Source of the DNA: Hazenella coriacea
Lineage (GTDB): Bacteria > Bacillota > Bacilli > Thermoactinomycetales > Thermoactinomycetaceae
NCBI RefSeq assembly: GCF_004341825.1
Contig: NZ_SMAG01000002.1
Span: 434,001 to 498,000, forward strand
DNA length: 64,000 nucleotides
Reading direction: 5' to 3'
The position numbers and the translations under genes are program-made. Positions 9,505 through 18,062 of the stretch are shown here, in pieces. The first letter of the stretch is position 1, and the number at the start of each line of letters is the position of its first letter. The notes below the pieces were generated by a model. The model ran no database searches. It worked only from the letters and a program-made list of their open reading frames with translations, and was not told the DNA's origin.

Positions 9505-9809
9505 ATGAAGAAGTATTTAGAAGCGAGTTACACTTGTTTAGAAGGGATTGTCTTTCTTTACGAAATAGTGATCAGAATCGTTATCTTGAACTAATGAATG
9601 TACTCGGAAGTATCTATCTACTGGAAAAGAAGTATAATCAAGCACGACAATGCTTTCAAACCGTCCTTGACTATGATCATGAGTTTGAATATCCACGACG
9701 ACAAATAGATGCTCTTACTTATTTAGTGATATTACAAGCGCATGATAGAAAATGGAGTGAAGACCATAAAAATATTGAAAGGGCAATCGAAATGGGGAGA
9801 ACCATATGA
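9505..9809 (+). pseudogene. TPR-repeat protein fragment with frameshift
   Basis: Two overlapping frames together give one TPR array. The first frame reads MKKYLEASYTCLEG. The second, entered between about 9540 and 9560, reads SLRNSDQNRYLELMNVLGSIYLLEKKY..ARQCFQTVLDYDH and further helices to a stop at 9809. This helical pattern resembles the TPR half of HTH-TPR (Rap/PlcR-like) regulators. The upstream frame (9265-9504) is hydrophobic and looks non-coding. One base seems to be missing at the junction, and both gene ends are lost. Probable decayed regulator. Confidence 0.55.
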
Positions 9810-9868
9810 TTTCATAATTGTAAAAAATAATTAATGGAAGATTTCCTACATATACTCAATTTAAAAAG

Positions 9869-9930
9869 AAAACACCAACAAGCAAAGGTTCTATTTTATA
9901 GAATAACCATTTGCTTATTGGTGTTTTTGA
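9869..9930. terminator. Long bidirectional hairpin terminator
   Basis: The segment starting AACACCAACAAGCAAA near 9871 pairs with TTTGCTTATTGGTGTTTTT ending near 9927, with a T run on the plus side and A run on the other. It sits between the TPR relic and the minus-strand secreted-protein genes. Confidence 0.7.
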
Positions 9931-10024
9931 AGGTAACGTTTATAGGGATCAGATGAAGAGATATAGTATAGATGGGGGAACAGGGTCTAGAGGAAAGGAT
10001 TAGGGGGACCCTATTCCTCCTCTT

Positions 10025-10060
10025 ATGATCTCCTTTGATAATATTATCAAAGGAGATCAT
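10025..10060 (-). terminator. 36-bp perfect palindrome downstream of the secreted-protein gene
   Basis: Bases 10025-10042 are the exact reverse complement of 10043-10060 with no spacer. It lies 26 bp after the stop of the gene at 10086-10466. It would form a very stable RNA hairpin, either a terminator or a 3' stability element; no U run follows on the minus strand. Confidence 0.6.
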
Positions 10061-10085
10061 GTAATTAAAAGCTAGATAAGGCCTT

Positions 10086-10466
10086 TTAATATGTTTGTAG
10101 TCTACCTTGACCACTACACGAACTAGTGCATTGTAAATGTAATACTGCTGTTCCAACTGGTACTCCAGTAGAGTAACTTTTTGATGCTCCAGCAGAAACC
10201 ATTCCACTAGTAATGGTTTTTCCACCTGATGTTACCCGAAAATTGAAAGAGCTATTTCCAGTGTTATGGACAGTTACATTAACACTTTGACCAGCTTGGA
10301 CATAAATGCTAGTGGAGTCGTATGTTTTATTTGGTCCTACTGTAGCCCATGAGGAATATGCGGCAGACGCCTGAGATACTGGAATTAATAATGCAAAAAA
10401 CAATGCTAAGAACGGTAACAATAGTTTTTTGTTCGATTTTAATTTCTTTTGATTATACACTTTCAT
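10086..10466 (-). CDS. Small secreted protein with C-terminal Cys pair (copy 1)
   Basis: A 126-residue protein I do not recognise. The N terminus is a clear signal peptide: lysines, a LLLPFLALFFALLIPV core and a SQASA cleavage site. The mature part of about 90 residues is rich in Thr, Ser, Val and Gly with short beta-like stretches (SINV-type VNVTVHNTGNSSF; GGKTITSG) and ends LQCTSSCSGQGRLQTY, where the two Cys could form a disulfide. It is a close paralogue of the next gene. Beta-sandwich fold is a guess. A ribosome site (AAAAGGAGAT) precedes the ATG. Function unknown; possibly an extracellular effector or envelope protein. Confidence 0.8.
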   Translation of the reverse strand: MKVYNQKKLKSNKKLLLPFLALFFALLIPVSQASAAYSSWATVGPNKTYDSTSIYVQAGQSVNVTVHNTGNSSFNFRVTSGGKTITSGMVSAGASKSYSTGVPVGTAVLHLQCTSSCSGQGRLQTY

Positions 10467-10537
10467 ATCTCCTTTTAAATAATTAATTTAATTGAGCCAA
10501 GGAAATGGGTGTTTTCATTCGTATGCCTAAAAAGCTT

Positions 10538-10915
10538 TTAATATGTTTGTAGTCTACCTTGACCATCACACCAGGAAGTAGGGCATTGTATATGCAAAAC
10601 TGCTGTTCCAACAGGTGCTCCGACTGAGTAACTTTTCTTTTTACCTGCATCTACAGTTCCTTCAGTAACCGTTTTTCCACCTGATGTTACCCAATAATCG
10701 AAATAGCCATTCCCATTGTTATGGACAGTAACATTAATTTTTTGACCAGCTTGTACATAAATACTAGTGGTGTTATAAACCTTATCTGGTGTTACTATAG
10801 CCCATGGGGAATATGCAGCAGACACCTGAGATACTGGGATTAATAATGCAAAAGCCAATGCCAAGAACGGTAATAATAGTTTTTTGCTTGATCTCAACTT
10901 CCTTAGATTATGCAT
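10538..10915 (-). CDS. Small secreted protein with C-terminal Cys pair (copy 2)
   Basis: Paralogue of the adjacent gene, 125 residues, same direction, 71 bp upstream of it. Signal peptide KKLLLPFLALAFALLIPVSQVSA, then YSPWAIVTPDKVYNTTSIYVQAGQ and the ending IQCPTSWCDGQGRLQTY. The Cys spacing differs by one residue from copy 1 (C-x4-C versus C-x3-C), while the terminal GQGRLQTY is identical. AAAGGGAGAG precedes the start. The two genes look like a recent tandem duplication and may be cotranscribed. I know no characterised family for them. Confidence 0.8.
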   Translation of the reverse strand: MHNLRKLRSSKKLLLPFLALAFALLIPVSQVSAAYSPWAIVTPDKVYNTTSIYVQAGQKINVTVHNNGNGYFDYWVTSGGKTVTEGTVDAGKKKSYSVGAPVGTAVLHIQCPTSWCDGQGRLQTY

Positions 10916-11395
10916 TTTTACTCTCCCTTTAAAAAATTAATATGTTTAGATCTATGGTTCATTTTTATTATATCAAATAGGGTGAATATTTCAATCCTAT
11001 AATTATTAATAAAAAATTATTTATTAAATAAATATGAGGCGTTGATTATTAAATATCTCTTTTTATTTCTTGTTTATTTTAAAATGAATAATACTATATT
11101 TATATTGTTCTTTGTATAATTATCTTTATTTTATTAATGGATTTACTCTTGGATAATGAGATACTGAATATAGAAATGAGTTTTTTAAAAAAATAATAGT
11201 AGGTGAAGAAGTTTTATCTCTTATCTTATAAAAGTTATCTTTGGTAATGGAAAAAGGTTAGATCCAGCTTATTCATATCAGTATAATAAAACTAGTTTTT
11301 TTTGTTATCAACAACTCTCTTTGGTGGTTTTCTCTTTGCTGTATGATTCTCTCTATTTATAATAGAAGTGTATAGAAATAAAGGAGACCTTAACC
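10916..11395. other. 480-bp very AT-rich gap
   Basis: No ORF or RNA gene stands out. It holds the upstream region of the minus-strand secreted genes on the left and of mqnB on the right. Base composition is clearly more AT-rich than the surrounding genes. Confidence 0.6.
11336..11363 (+). promoter_or_regulatory. Candidate sigma-A promoter of mqnBD
   Basis: TATAAT at 11358-11363 with a weak TTGCTG -35 at 11336, 16-bp spacer, about 32 bp before mqnB. A guess based on matches to the consensus. Confidence 0.4.
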
Positions 11396-12076
11396 ATGAG
11401 TGAAGAACTTCATACACAATCACCCAGTTCTCACCGACGTGTGCTGATTGTTACAGCTGTAGAGGCTGAGCGGGAAGCGGTGTTGCGTGGGCTTGGTGAT
11501 ATAGATCAAGTTGATGTATTGGCGGCCGGCGTAGGACCTGTGATGGTTGCGGTTAGGACAGCGATGGTTTTGGCGAAGACTTCGTATGATTTGGTCATCA
11601 TTGCAGGCATTGGTGGCGGTTTTGTCGGACAAGCTGAGATCGGGGAGCTCGTCATCGCAGATCAGATTATCGCTGCTGACTTGGGAGCGGAAACGCCAGA
11701 GGGATATATGAGCTTAGATGAGTTGGGTTTTGGATCTGTTCAGATTCCTGTACATACAAGTTTGGCAAACGAATGGGCAGATGTCATTCGTGAAAAGGGA
11801 TTGTCTGTCACTCTAGGGCCTGTCCTTACTGTTTCCACGGTTACAGGAACGGCTGAAACGACTGAAGAGTTAGCCCAGCGTGTACCTAGTGCGGCAGCCG
11901 AAGCGATGGAAGGGTTTGGTGTGGCTACGGCGGCACATGTTCTAGGGATTCCTGTGTTAGAGATTCGGGCGATTTCTAATCGGGTAGGACCCCGAGATCG
12001 TTCCGCTTGGCGGATCGGTGATGCATTAAAAGCATTAGAAGTGGCAAGTGCTAGTTTAAAAGAGGTGTTAACATGA
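11396..12076 (+). CDS. mqnB: Futalosine hydrolase
   Basis: The protein of 226 residues has the nucleoside phosphorylase/hydrolase fold: VTAVEAEREAVLRGL at the N terminus, the VIIAGIGGGFVG glycine loop near residues 70-80, and the C-terminal EAMEGFGVATAAHVLGIPVLEIRAISN block whose Glu and Asp-like residues bind the ribose. In the futalosine route MqnB splits (aminodeoxy)futalosine to release the base and dehypoxanthine futalosine. The assignment over MTA/SAH nucleosidase rests on the directly coupled mqnD gene (ATGA overlap). The start is the ATG at 11396 after AAAGGAGACC. Confidence 0.88.
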   Translation: MSEELHTQSPSSHRRVLIVTAVEAEREAVLRGLGDIDQVDVLAAGVGPVMVAVRTAMVLAKTSYDLVIIAGIGGGFVGQAEIGELVIADQIIAADLGAETPEGYMSLDELGFGSVQIPVHTSLANEWADVIREKGLSVTLGPVLTVSTVTGTAETTEELAQRVPSAAAEAMEGFGVATAAHVLGIPVLEIRAISNRVGPRDRSAWRIGDALKALEVASASLKEVLT

Positions 12077-12909
12077 AAATTGCATTTTCTCCTTGTCCCA
12101 ATGACACTTTTATTTTTCACGGTTGGGTCCATGGACTGATTCCAGATGCTCCACCGCTGGAAGTCACCTATGCGGATATTGATCGAACCAATGATTGGGC
12201 GGCTCATTCAACTGATTATGATATCCTGAAGATTTCTTGTGCCGCTTTGCCATGGGTATTGTCTGAATATGCGCTTTTACCTTGTGGAGGAGCTTTAGGT
12301 CGTGGCTGTGGTCCATTAGTATTGACCGCCAATGATACAGACCCAGCGGCGTTGTCGGGGAAGCGAGTCGCTGTTCCAAGCAAACGTTCAACTGCTTACC
12401 TATTATTCCGCTTATGGATCGCCCGATTTGTTCCAGGCGGTGTGGGTGAAATCGTGGTGATGCCTTTTCAGGAGATTATGCCTGCAGTCAGAGATGGGAA
12501 GATCGACGCTGGACTGGTGATTCATGAAGCTCGCTTTACCTATCCTTCTTATGGGCTTCAGCTAGTGACTGACTTGGGACAATGGTGGGAAGAGGATACA
12601 GGGCTACCCATCCCGCTAGGGGCAATTATAGCCAAGCGAAATCTAGATCTTAAAGCGATTGCCGGATGGACTCGGTCATCAGTAGAACTCGCATGGAAAG
12701 ATCGAAAAATGTCGCAGTCATATGTCATGTGTCATGCTCAAGAGATGGACCCTGAAGTGGCACAAGCACACATCAATCTTTATGTAAATGAATTTAGCGC
12801 TAACTTGGGTGAAGAAGGAATTGGAGCGATTCGGGCATTACTGGGACGAGCGGCTGAAGAAGGTTTGGTTCCCAAGTTGGATGACTCCGCGTTTCAACCG
12901 TTTTTTTGA
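12073..12909 (+). CDS. mqnD: 1,4-dihydroxy-6-naphthoate synthase
   Basis: A 278-residue periplasmic-binding-protein-like enzyme. The N-terminal signature FSPCPNDTFIFHGWVHG, the CGGALGRGCGPL block and the IDAGLVIHEARFTY segment are typical of MqnD, which converts cyclic dehypoxanthinyl futalosine to 1,4-dihydroxy-6-naphthoate in menaquinone synthesis. It overlaps mqnB by four bases, so the two are translated together. mqnA, mqnC and mqnE are not in the window. The organism therefore likely makes menaquinone by the futalosine rather than the Men (isochorismate) pathway. Confidence 0.93.
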   Translation: MKIAFSPCPNDTFIFHGWVHGLIPDAPPLEVTYADIDRTNDWAAHSTDYDILKISCAALPWVLSEYALLPCGGALGRGCGPLVLTANDTDPAALSGKRVAVPSKRSTAYLLFRLWIARFVPGGVGEIVVMPFQEIMPAVRDGKIDAGLVIHEARFTYPSYGLQLVTDLGQWWEEDTGLPIPLGAIIAKRNLDLKAIAGWTRSSVELAWKDRKMSQSYVMCHAQEMDPEVAQAHINLYVNEFSANLGEEGIGAIRALLGRAAEEGLVPKLDDSAFQPFF

Positions 12910-12913
12910 GATA

Positions 12914-12957
12914 TAGAGGCTTCTATTACAGGTGATTGGCTGTAGTAGGAGTCTTTT
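12914..12957 (+). terminator. Intrinsic terminator after mqnD
   Basis: AGGCTTCTATTACAG pairs, with G-U wobbles, with CTGTAGTAGGAGTCTT, then a T run. Confidence 0.75.
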
Positions 12958-13163
12958 TATATGATTAAAGAGGTTTCAATTAAATATGGTTGATCTTGTT
13001 AAACAGGTCGCTTATTCTGAAATCAGATGGACTATTCTGTATTAAAAGTAAGGGAATTGATTGTACTGATGGTTTTGTTTTTTGTTCCATTGGTCATATA
13101 GGATTGCCATGCAAAGGTTGGACCATGTGGGTTGACTCCACCAGTTTGGAGGTTAAAGCGGGT

Positions 13164-13373
13164 ATGGGACGAGTAAAGTTGGTAATTCTGTTCGTTTCAG
13201 TCTGTACGATTACACTTTTTGCTTGTGCGAATGAGGATACAAAACCCCATAGTGATTCAAGTACAGATGATCCTCAAAAAACTCAAAACCACCAGAATCA
13301 ATCAAATGGTGATTCTTATTGGACTGAAGAAAGAATGAAAAATGCGAAACCTGTTGATATGGTTGATCCTTAA
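13164..13373 (+). CDS. Small lipoprotein, possibly the 5' remnant of a larger secreted protein
   Basis: The start at 13164 has GGAGGT eleven bases upstream. MGRVKLVILFVSVCTITLFAC is a lipoprotein signal peptide with lipobox LFAC at residues 18-21. The 48-residue mature part is hydrophilic and ends YWTEERMKNAKPVDMVDP. A YWTxERMxxAKP-like segment is something I associate with the start of larger secreted proteins, including trypsin-like ones, so a truncated gene is plausible, but that association is from memory. Further coding-like sequence follows in other frames. Function unknown. Confidence 0.5.
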   Translation: MGRVKLVILFVSVCTITLFACANEDTKPHSDSSTDDPQKTQNHQNQSNGDSYWTEERMKNAKPVDMVDP

Positions 13374-13378
13374 GTGAA

Positions 13379-13640
13379 ATGATTTTCCAACAACAGTTAG
13401 GTGGTGATGGGAAAATAATCAATGAACCCTTACCTGATGAAGAATCATTGGTTGAAGAAAATGCAATCTCTTTCGCTGCTGGTGTGTTGGATGGGCATTA
13501 TGGGCACCACAAATGTGGTTGTAGCTTTACAAAATGGTACTGATGGAGAGGGGAAATTTAACATTTCTCCGTTTGTCAGAGATTTTCAAGGAGAAGGGTA
13601 TCGAGAAGTCGGGTTTAATCAAAACCGTTTTCGATCGTAG
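13379..13640 (+). pseudogene. Decayed coding sequence downstream of the lipoprotein
   Basis: Two frames carry coding-like sequence. The first (13379-13543) reads IINEPLPDEESLVEENAISF and AAGVLDGHYG; the second, in the frame of 13422, continues GTTNVVVALQNGTDGEG, then SPFVRDFQGEGYREVGFNQ to a stop at 13640. A one-base shift around 13490-13500 would join them as AAGVLDGIMGTTNVVV. I do not recognise the family. Read as a frameshifted gene, possibly once joined to the lipoprotein 5 bp upstream. Confidence 0.45.
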
Positions 13641-13664
13641 GCATGAGATGAATCGTTGGATGAT

Positions 13665-13716
13665 AGAACCACATCAAAACCTCCCTGCAAAAAAAGGGAG
13701 GTTTTGATGTGGTTCT
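13665..13716. terminator. 22-bp perfect inverted repeat hairpin
   Basis: Bases 13665-13686 pair exactly with 13695-13716 around an eight-base A-rich loop. It separates the decayed locus from the convergent FAH-family gene and probably terminates both ways, although no long T run follows the stem. Confidence 0.7.
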
Positions 13717-13762
13717 CTGTGTATGTAGTTTTAAGATTTACTATTTTCTCAAGAAAGTTCCC

Positions 13763-14392
13763 TTACCCCAAACGAACTACACAATCTCCCCAGATCTTTT
13801 CACCCCACAACAATTGGAGGTGATCACCATCGTTCACTTTTCCTACACCAGCCGGTGTTCCCGTAAAGATTAAATCCCCTTCACCTAATCCCAGATGTAC
13901 ACCACAAAAATCAATAATCGTCTGTAAATCAAACAGCATGTCACTCATATTTCCTAGCTGTACTTGTTGTCCATTTATTTGCAGAGAAAAATGCGTGTTG
14001 TGACAAGTGTCGATCCCCGGAAATGGATGAAGATCTGTAATAACCGCTGAGCTGGGAAAGCCTTTGGCTAACAACCAAGGGTGTCCTTTTGCTTTTAATT
14101 GGCTTTGAATATCACGTAAGGTAAAATCGATCCCCAGTGCCATTTGATCTACGATCTCTGCCACTTGAATCCCTTTTTTATAAGATCGGGAGAGATGAAT
14201 GACCACTTCAGCTTCGTAGTGAATCTCTCCTTGGTCATTAGGGAGAAAAATCTCCTTTCCGTTTGCTTGAACAAGGGCGTGCGTCGGCTTGGAAAAGATC
14301 ATCGGAGAACTAGGGACAGCATTCCCTAACTCCTCTGCATGAAGACGATAGTTTCTACCCACACAGTATACATTGCGAAAATGATGGTTCAT
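13763..14392 (-). CDS. Fumarylacetoacetate hydrolase (FAH) family protein
   Basis: A 209-residue FAH-fold protein. CVGRNYRLHAEELGN at the N terminus, the metal-binding HYEAEVVIHL segment (acidic ligands), GIDFTLRDIQ and the C-terminal DLIFTGTPAGVG loop are all typical of the YcgM/FAHD1 group. Family members act as acylpyruvases, oxaloacetate decarboxylases or hydratases with Mg2+. The specific substrate is not evident. I start it at the ATG at 14392 behind AAAAAGGGGAAA; the open frame upstream lacks conserved sequence. Length is normal for the short FAHD1-like members. Confidence 0.88.
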   Translation of the reverse strand: MNHHFRNVYCVGRNYRLHAEELGNAVPSSPMIFSKPTHALVQANGKEIFLPNDQGEIHYEAEVVIHLSRSYKKGIQVAEIVDQMALGIDFTLRDIQSQLKAKGHPWLLAKGFPSSAVITDLHPFPGIDTCHNTHFSLQINGQQVQLGNMSDMLFDLQTIIDFCGVHLGLGEGDLIFTGTPAGVGKVNDGDHLQLLWGEKIWGDCVVRLG

Positions 14393-14426
14393 ATAATCGT
14401 TTCCCCTTTTTGCTTGTTTTGAAGGA

Positions 14427-14498
14427 GGCGACGATATTTTTCCATGAGCGACGTCTAGACAACTGGCCACCAGAACGAGTGAAAAAAATATCTTCGCC
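14427..14498. repeat. Imperfect inverted repeat upstream of the FAH gene
   Basis: GGCGACGATATTTTTCC at 14427-14443 is nearly the reverse complement of GAAAAAAATATCTTCGCC at 14481-14498 (one mismatch in the first 15). The 37-bp loop is unremarkable. It lies in the FAH leader on the minus strand; role unknown. Confidence 0.45.
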
Positions 14499-14657
14499 GA
14501 CTGGCATGAGGAAAAAAGACTCACCCACAACCATGTTAAGCTCATACATACTCAATATCCATCTAATATTCACAATCCAGAAACCTACCCAACCAAACAC
14601 CAATTATATCATTTATCTGAACAACCCAACCCCAAGCTGTTTTCATCGTACGAACCG

Positions 14658-14685
14658 ATGACAGAGCGATGATTTATGCTATACT
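14658..14685 (+). promoter_or_regulatory. Candidate sigma-A promoter of gatCAB
   Basis: ATGACA at 14658-14663 and TATACT at 14680-14685 with a 16-bp spacer, about 83 bp upstream of the gatC start. Confidence 0.45.
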
Positions 14686-14768
14686 GTGAGAAGATTCAAT
14701 TGGGCACACTCAAGATAGAGAGCCCAGATTCGGTAGCACGTTTCTCAGTTTTTATGGAGGTGACATTC

Positions 14769-15059
14769 TTGACCATTTCAAAGGAACAAGTAGAAAAAGT
14801 AGCTTCTCTTGCCAGATTAACATTAACAGAAGAAGAAGCCGACCAATATACGGTTCAATTAAACAACATTTTACAGTTTGCTGAAAAGCTGAATGAGTTG
14901 GATACTGACCAAGTAGAGCCAACTAGCCATGCCTATCCGATGGTAAATGTCATGCGAGAAGATGAAGTAAGACCTTCTATCTCACGTGAAAAAGCATTAT
15001 TAAACGCCCCAGAACAGCAAGATGGCTTGTTCAAAGTACCAGCTGTTTTTGAAGAATAA
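14769..15059 (+). CDS. gatC: Asp-tRNA(Asn)/Glu-tRNA(Gln) amidotransferase subunit C
   Basis: A 96-residue GatC, the usual length. SKEQVEKVASLARLTLTEEEA at the N terminus and the NEL-type LNNILQFAEKLNELDT helix are characteristic. GatC stabilises the GatA-GatB complex that amidates misacylated tRNAs. I chose the TTG at 14769, eight bases after GGAGGT; this start gives the conserved N terminus, whereas the upstream in-frame extension does not resemble GatC. It is the first gene of gatCAB, 18 bp before gatA. Confidence 0.95.
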   Translation: MTISKEQVEKVASLARLTLTEEEADQYTVQLNNILQFAEKLNELDTDQVEPTSHAYPMVNVMREDEVRPSISREKALLNAPEQQDGLFKVPAVFEE

Positions 15060-15077
15060 GCATTAAGGAGGAAGAGT

Positions 15078-16541
15078 ATGTCGTTACTTCGGGAATCATT
15101 ATCAGAAATACATAAACGAGTGAAGCAACGGGAAATTTCGGCACGGGACTTGGTAGAAGAGTCCTTAAAACAGATTGAACAGGTGGATGGACAAGTTCAG
15201 GCCTTTTTAAAAGTAGATGCAGAAGGAGCCCGAAAGCAAGCGGATGAGCTAGATCAACAATTCGCAAACTCCGAGCACAAGGGATTGCTCGCGGCGCTCC
15301 CGATCGGTCTCAAAGATAACTTATGTACAGAAGGACTGACGACAACTTGTGCGAGTAAGCTTCTAGAAAACTATACACCAATTTATAATGCGACAGTTGT
15401 TGATAAGTTAAGAGAGGCTCAAGCGATTTCCATGGGTAAACTCAATATGGATGAGTTTGCGATGGGTTCCTCCACAGAGAATTCGGGCTATTTCCCCACT
15501 TATAATCCTTGGGATCTGGAGCGTGTTCCTGGCGGCTCCAGTGGTGGTTCGGCAGCAGCTGTAGCAGCAGGGGAAGTTTATCTTGCTTTAGGTTCTGATA
15601 CGGGTGGTTCCATCCGTCAACCAGCTGCTTTTTGTGGTGTTGTGGGATTAAAACCTACCTATGGTCGTATTTCCCGCTTTGGATTGGTTGCGTTTGCATC
15701 TTCTCTGGATCAGATCGGACCGTTAACTAAAAATGTGGAAGATGCAGCCTATGCGTTACAAGCTCTTGCTGGTCATGACTCGATGGACTCCACTTCTGCA
15801 GATGTGGAAGTACCCAATTATCTCTCTGCATTGACTGGGGATATTCGAGGTTTGCGCGTCGCCGTTCCTAAAGAAATGATGGGCGAAGGGATCGAGCCAG
15901 GAGTTCGAGAGCAAGTGAGAAAAGCTCTTGCAACCTTAGAGAAATTGGGAGCGATCGTCGAAGAGGTTTCCTTACCTCATGCCGATTATGCAGTGGCTAC
16001 CTATTACTTAATTGCACCTGCTGAAGCTTCATCCAATCTCGCACGGTATGATGGGGTTCGGTATGGTGTACGTAAAACAGGAAAGAACTTAATTGATCTA
16101 TATCATGAAACAAGAAGTCAAGGATTCGGACCCGAAGTGAAGCGTCGGATCATGTTGGGAACTTATGCACTTAGCTCTGGATACTACGATGCTTACTATC
16201 TCAAGGCACAAAAAGTGCGTACATTGATCCGCCAAGACTTTGACTCGATTTTTGCCAATTATGATGTGGTGATTGGACCGACTACCCCTACAACTGCTTT
16301 TAAAATTGGTGAAAAAGTAAACGATCCACTAACCATGTATGCGAACGATCTTTGTACGATTCCTGTCAACTTAGCTGGATTACCTGCGTTAAGTGTTCCT
16401 TGTGGATTGTCAGAAGGTCTTCCTGTCGGATTACAGATCATCGGAAAAGCCTTTGATGAAGCAACCATACTACGAGTAGCTCATGCGTTTGAGCAAGAGA
16501 CTGAGCGTTTGGTTGCCCCAGTAGGAGGGTTGGATGCATGA
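15078..16541 (+). CDS. gatA: Asp-tRNA(Asn)/Glu-tRNA(Gln) amidotransferase subunit A
   Basis: A 487-residue amidase-signature enzyme that frees ammonia from glutamine for the GatB-catalysed transamidation. The Ser-cisSer-Lys triad is visible as Lys79 in GLKDNL, Ser154 in [11 protein letters not shown] and Ser178 in [11 protein letters not shown], at the same numbers as in other Bacillales GatA. AGGAGG precedes the ATG. Its TGA overlaps the gatB ATG by four bases. The set of three indicates indirect Gln-tRNA (and/or Asn-tRNA) synthesis. Confidence 0.97.
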   Translation: MSLLRESLSEIHKRVKQREISARDLVEESLKQIEQVDGQVQAFLKVDAEGARKQADELDQQFANSEHKGLLAALPIGLKDNLCTEGLTTTCASKLLENYTPIYNATVVDKLREAQAISMGKLNMDEFAMGSSTENSGYFPTYNPWDLERVPGGSSGGSAAAVAAGEVYLALGSDTGGSIRQPAAFCGVVGLKPTYGRISRFGLVAFASSLDQIGPLTKNVEDAAYALQALAGHDSMDSTSADVEVPNYLSALTGDIRGLRVAVPKEMMGEGIEPGVREQVRKALATLEKLGAIVEEVSLPHADYAVATYYLIAPAEASSNLARYDGVRYGVRKTGKNLIDLYHETRSQGFGPEVKRRIMLGTYALSSGYYDAYYLKAQKVRTLIRQDFDSIFANYDVVIGPTTPTTAFKIGEKVNDPLTMYANDLCTIPVNLAGLPALSVPCGLSEGLPVGLQIIGKAFDEATILRVAHAFEQETERLVAPVGGLDA

Positions 16542-17971
16542 GTAAATATGAAACAGTGATGGGCTTAGAGGTTCATGTGGAGTTACAGACCAAAACCAAA
16601 ATCTTTTGCGGATGCTCAACTGAATTTGGGGCTCCTCCGAATACACAAACTTGTCCAATCTGTCTTGGACATCCGGGCGTTTTGCCTGTTCTCAATCGAC
16701 AAGCGGTTAATTTTGCGATGCGTGCAGCGATGGCACTTAACTGTGAAATCGCTGAATATAGTAAGTTTGATCGGAAAAACTATTTTTATCCTGACTCACC
16801 GAAAGCTTACCAAATCTCTCAATTTGATCAACCGATTGGTGAACATGGTTGGATTGAGATTGAAGTTGAAGGCAAGAAGAAGCGGATCGGAATTACACGT
16901 GTTCACTTAGAAGAGGATGCGGGTAAATTAAACCATATGGAAAATGGCGAAGGTTCCCTCGTTGACTTTAACCGGGTCGGAGTTCCTTTAATCGAGATTG
17001 TCTCCGAGCCAGACCTTCGTTCTCCAGCCGAAGCACGTGCCTATCTGGAAAAATTAAAAACCATTATTCAATATACAGGCGTTTCTGATGTGAAGATGGA
17101 AGAAGGATCTCTTCGCTGTGATGCCAATATCAGTCTGAGACCGATTGGACAAAAAGAGTTTGGAACCAAGACTGAGATGAAAAACCTGAACTCCTTCCGT
17201 AATGTAGAGCGGGCTCTCCTCTATGAAGAGCAACGCCAAGCAGAGCTCTTGGATCGCGGAGAAAAAGTCATTCAACAAACATTACGTTGGCTCGAAGATC
17301 AAAACAAAACCAAGTTGATGCGTACCAAAGAAGAGGCTCATGACTATCGTTATTTCCCAGAACCAGATTTAGTTCGTTTACACATCGATGAGAAGTGGAA
17401 AGAAGAAGTACGTAGGTCAATTCCTGAACTCCCAGATGCTAGACAGCAACGTTACACTCAAGAATATGGTTTATCTGATTATGATGCCAATATTCTAGTT
17501 GCAACACAGGAGATTGCGGACTTCTTTGATCAAACAGTTCAAGTGGGGGCAGATGCTAAGTTAGCTTCTAACTGGATTTCGAGTGGACTTCTTGGTTATC
17601 TCAATGCAGAGGGCAAAGAGTTGTCAGATATTGAGATGACCCCTGCAAACTTGGCAGAGATGATTGAACTGATCCAAAAGGGAACAATTAGTAGTAAAAT
17701 CGCTAAAAAAGTGTTCCAAGAGATGTTGACTAGTGGCAAAGATCCAGCCACCATCGTGAAGGAGAAAGGCTTAGTACAAATTAGTGACCAAGGTCAACTG
17801 AAAGAAGAAGTGGCTAAGGTACTAGAAGCGAATCCGCAGTCCATTGAAGATCTGAAAAACGGGAAAGATCGTGCTCTTGGGTTTTTAGTCGGACAAGTGA
17901 TGAAAGCAACCAAAGGAAAAGCAAATCCACAGATGGTTAACCAATTGATCCGTGAGCAAGTAGGATTATAA
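16538..17971 (+). CDS. gatB: Asp-tRNA(Asn)/Glu-tRNA(Gln) amidotransferase subunit B
   Basis: A 477-residue GatB, full length. The kinase-like domain starts [22 protein letters not shown]; Cys residues in this region and in [15 protein letters not shown] match the GatB zinc site and conserved block. [21 protein letters not shown] and the C-terminal YqeY/tail domain ([19 protein letters not shown]) are in order. It activates the aminoacyl-tRNA with ATP and transfers ammonia tunnelled from GatA. Last gene of the operon; a hairpin follows about 30 bases later. Confidence 0.97.
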   Translation: MSKYETVMGLEVHVELQTKTKIFCGCSTEFGAPPNTQTCPICLGHPGVLPVLNRQAVNFAMRAAMALNCEIAEYSKFDRKNYFYPDSPKAYQISQFDQPIGEHGWIEIEVEGKKKRIGITRVHLEEDAGKLNHMENGEGSLVDFNRVGVPLIEIVSEPDLRSPAEARAYLEKLKTIIQYTGVSDVKMEEGSLRCDANISLRPIGQKEFGTKTEMKNLNSFRNVERALLYEEQRQAELLDRGEKVIQQTLRWLEDQNKTKLMRTKEEAHDYRYFPEPDLVRLHIDEKWKEEVRRSIPELPDARQQRYTQEYGLSDYDANILVATQEIADFFDQTVQVGADAKLASNWISSGLLGYLNAEGKELSDIEMTPANLAEMIELIQKGTISSKIAKKVFQEMLTSGKDPATIVKEKGLVQISDQGQLKEEVAKVLEANPQSIEDLKNGKDRALGFLVGQVMKATKGKANPQMVNQLIREQVGL

Positions 17972-17998
17972 AAAATAAAATATAATCAAAGAGAATCG

Positions 17999-18032
17999 GG
18001 TGCTCGTCTTTCGTGGACGGGCTCCTTTTAAG
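17999..18032 (+). terminator. Possible terminator of gatCAB
   Basis: GCTCGTC at 18002-18008 pairs with GACGGGC at 18016-18022, followed by TCCTTTTA. Confidence 0.55.
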
Positions 18033-18062
18033 CCCAAATATGGGACTATAGGGGGAAGATCC

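Noticed and set aside
9265-9594. 109-codon plus-strand ORF before the TPR relic
   Set aside because: Only the end reads like a TPR helix; the first 70 codons give a hydrophobic peptide with no ribosome site or family. I kept only the TPR part.
14355-14603. 82-codon minus ORF in the FAH leader
   Set aside because: Overlaps the start of the FAH gene and lacks a ribosome site. The peptide is charged enough to look coding, but nothing supports it.
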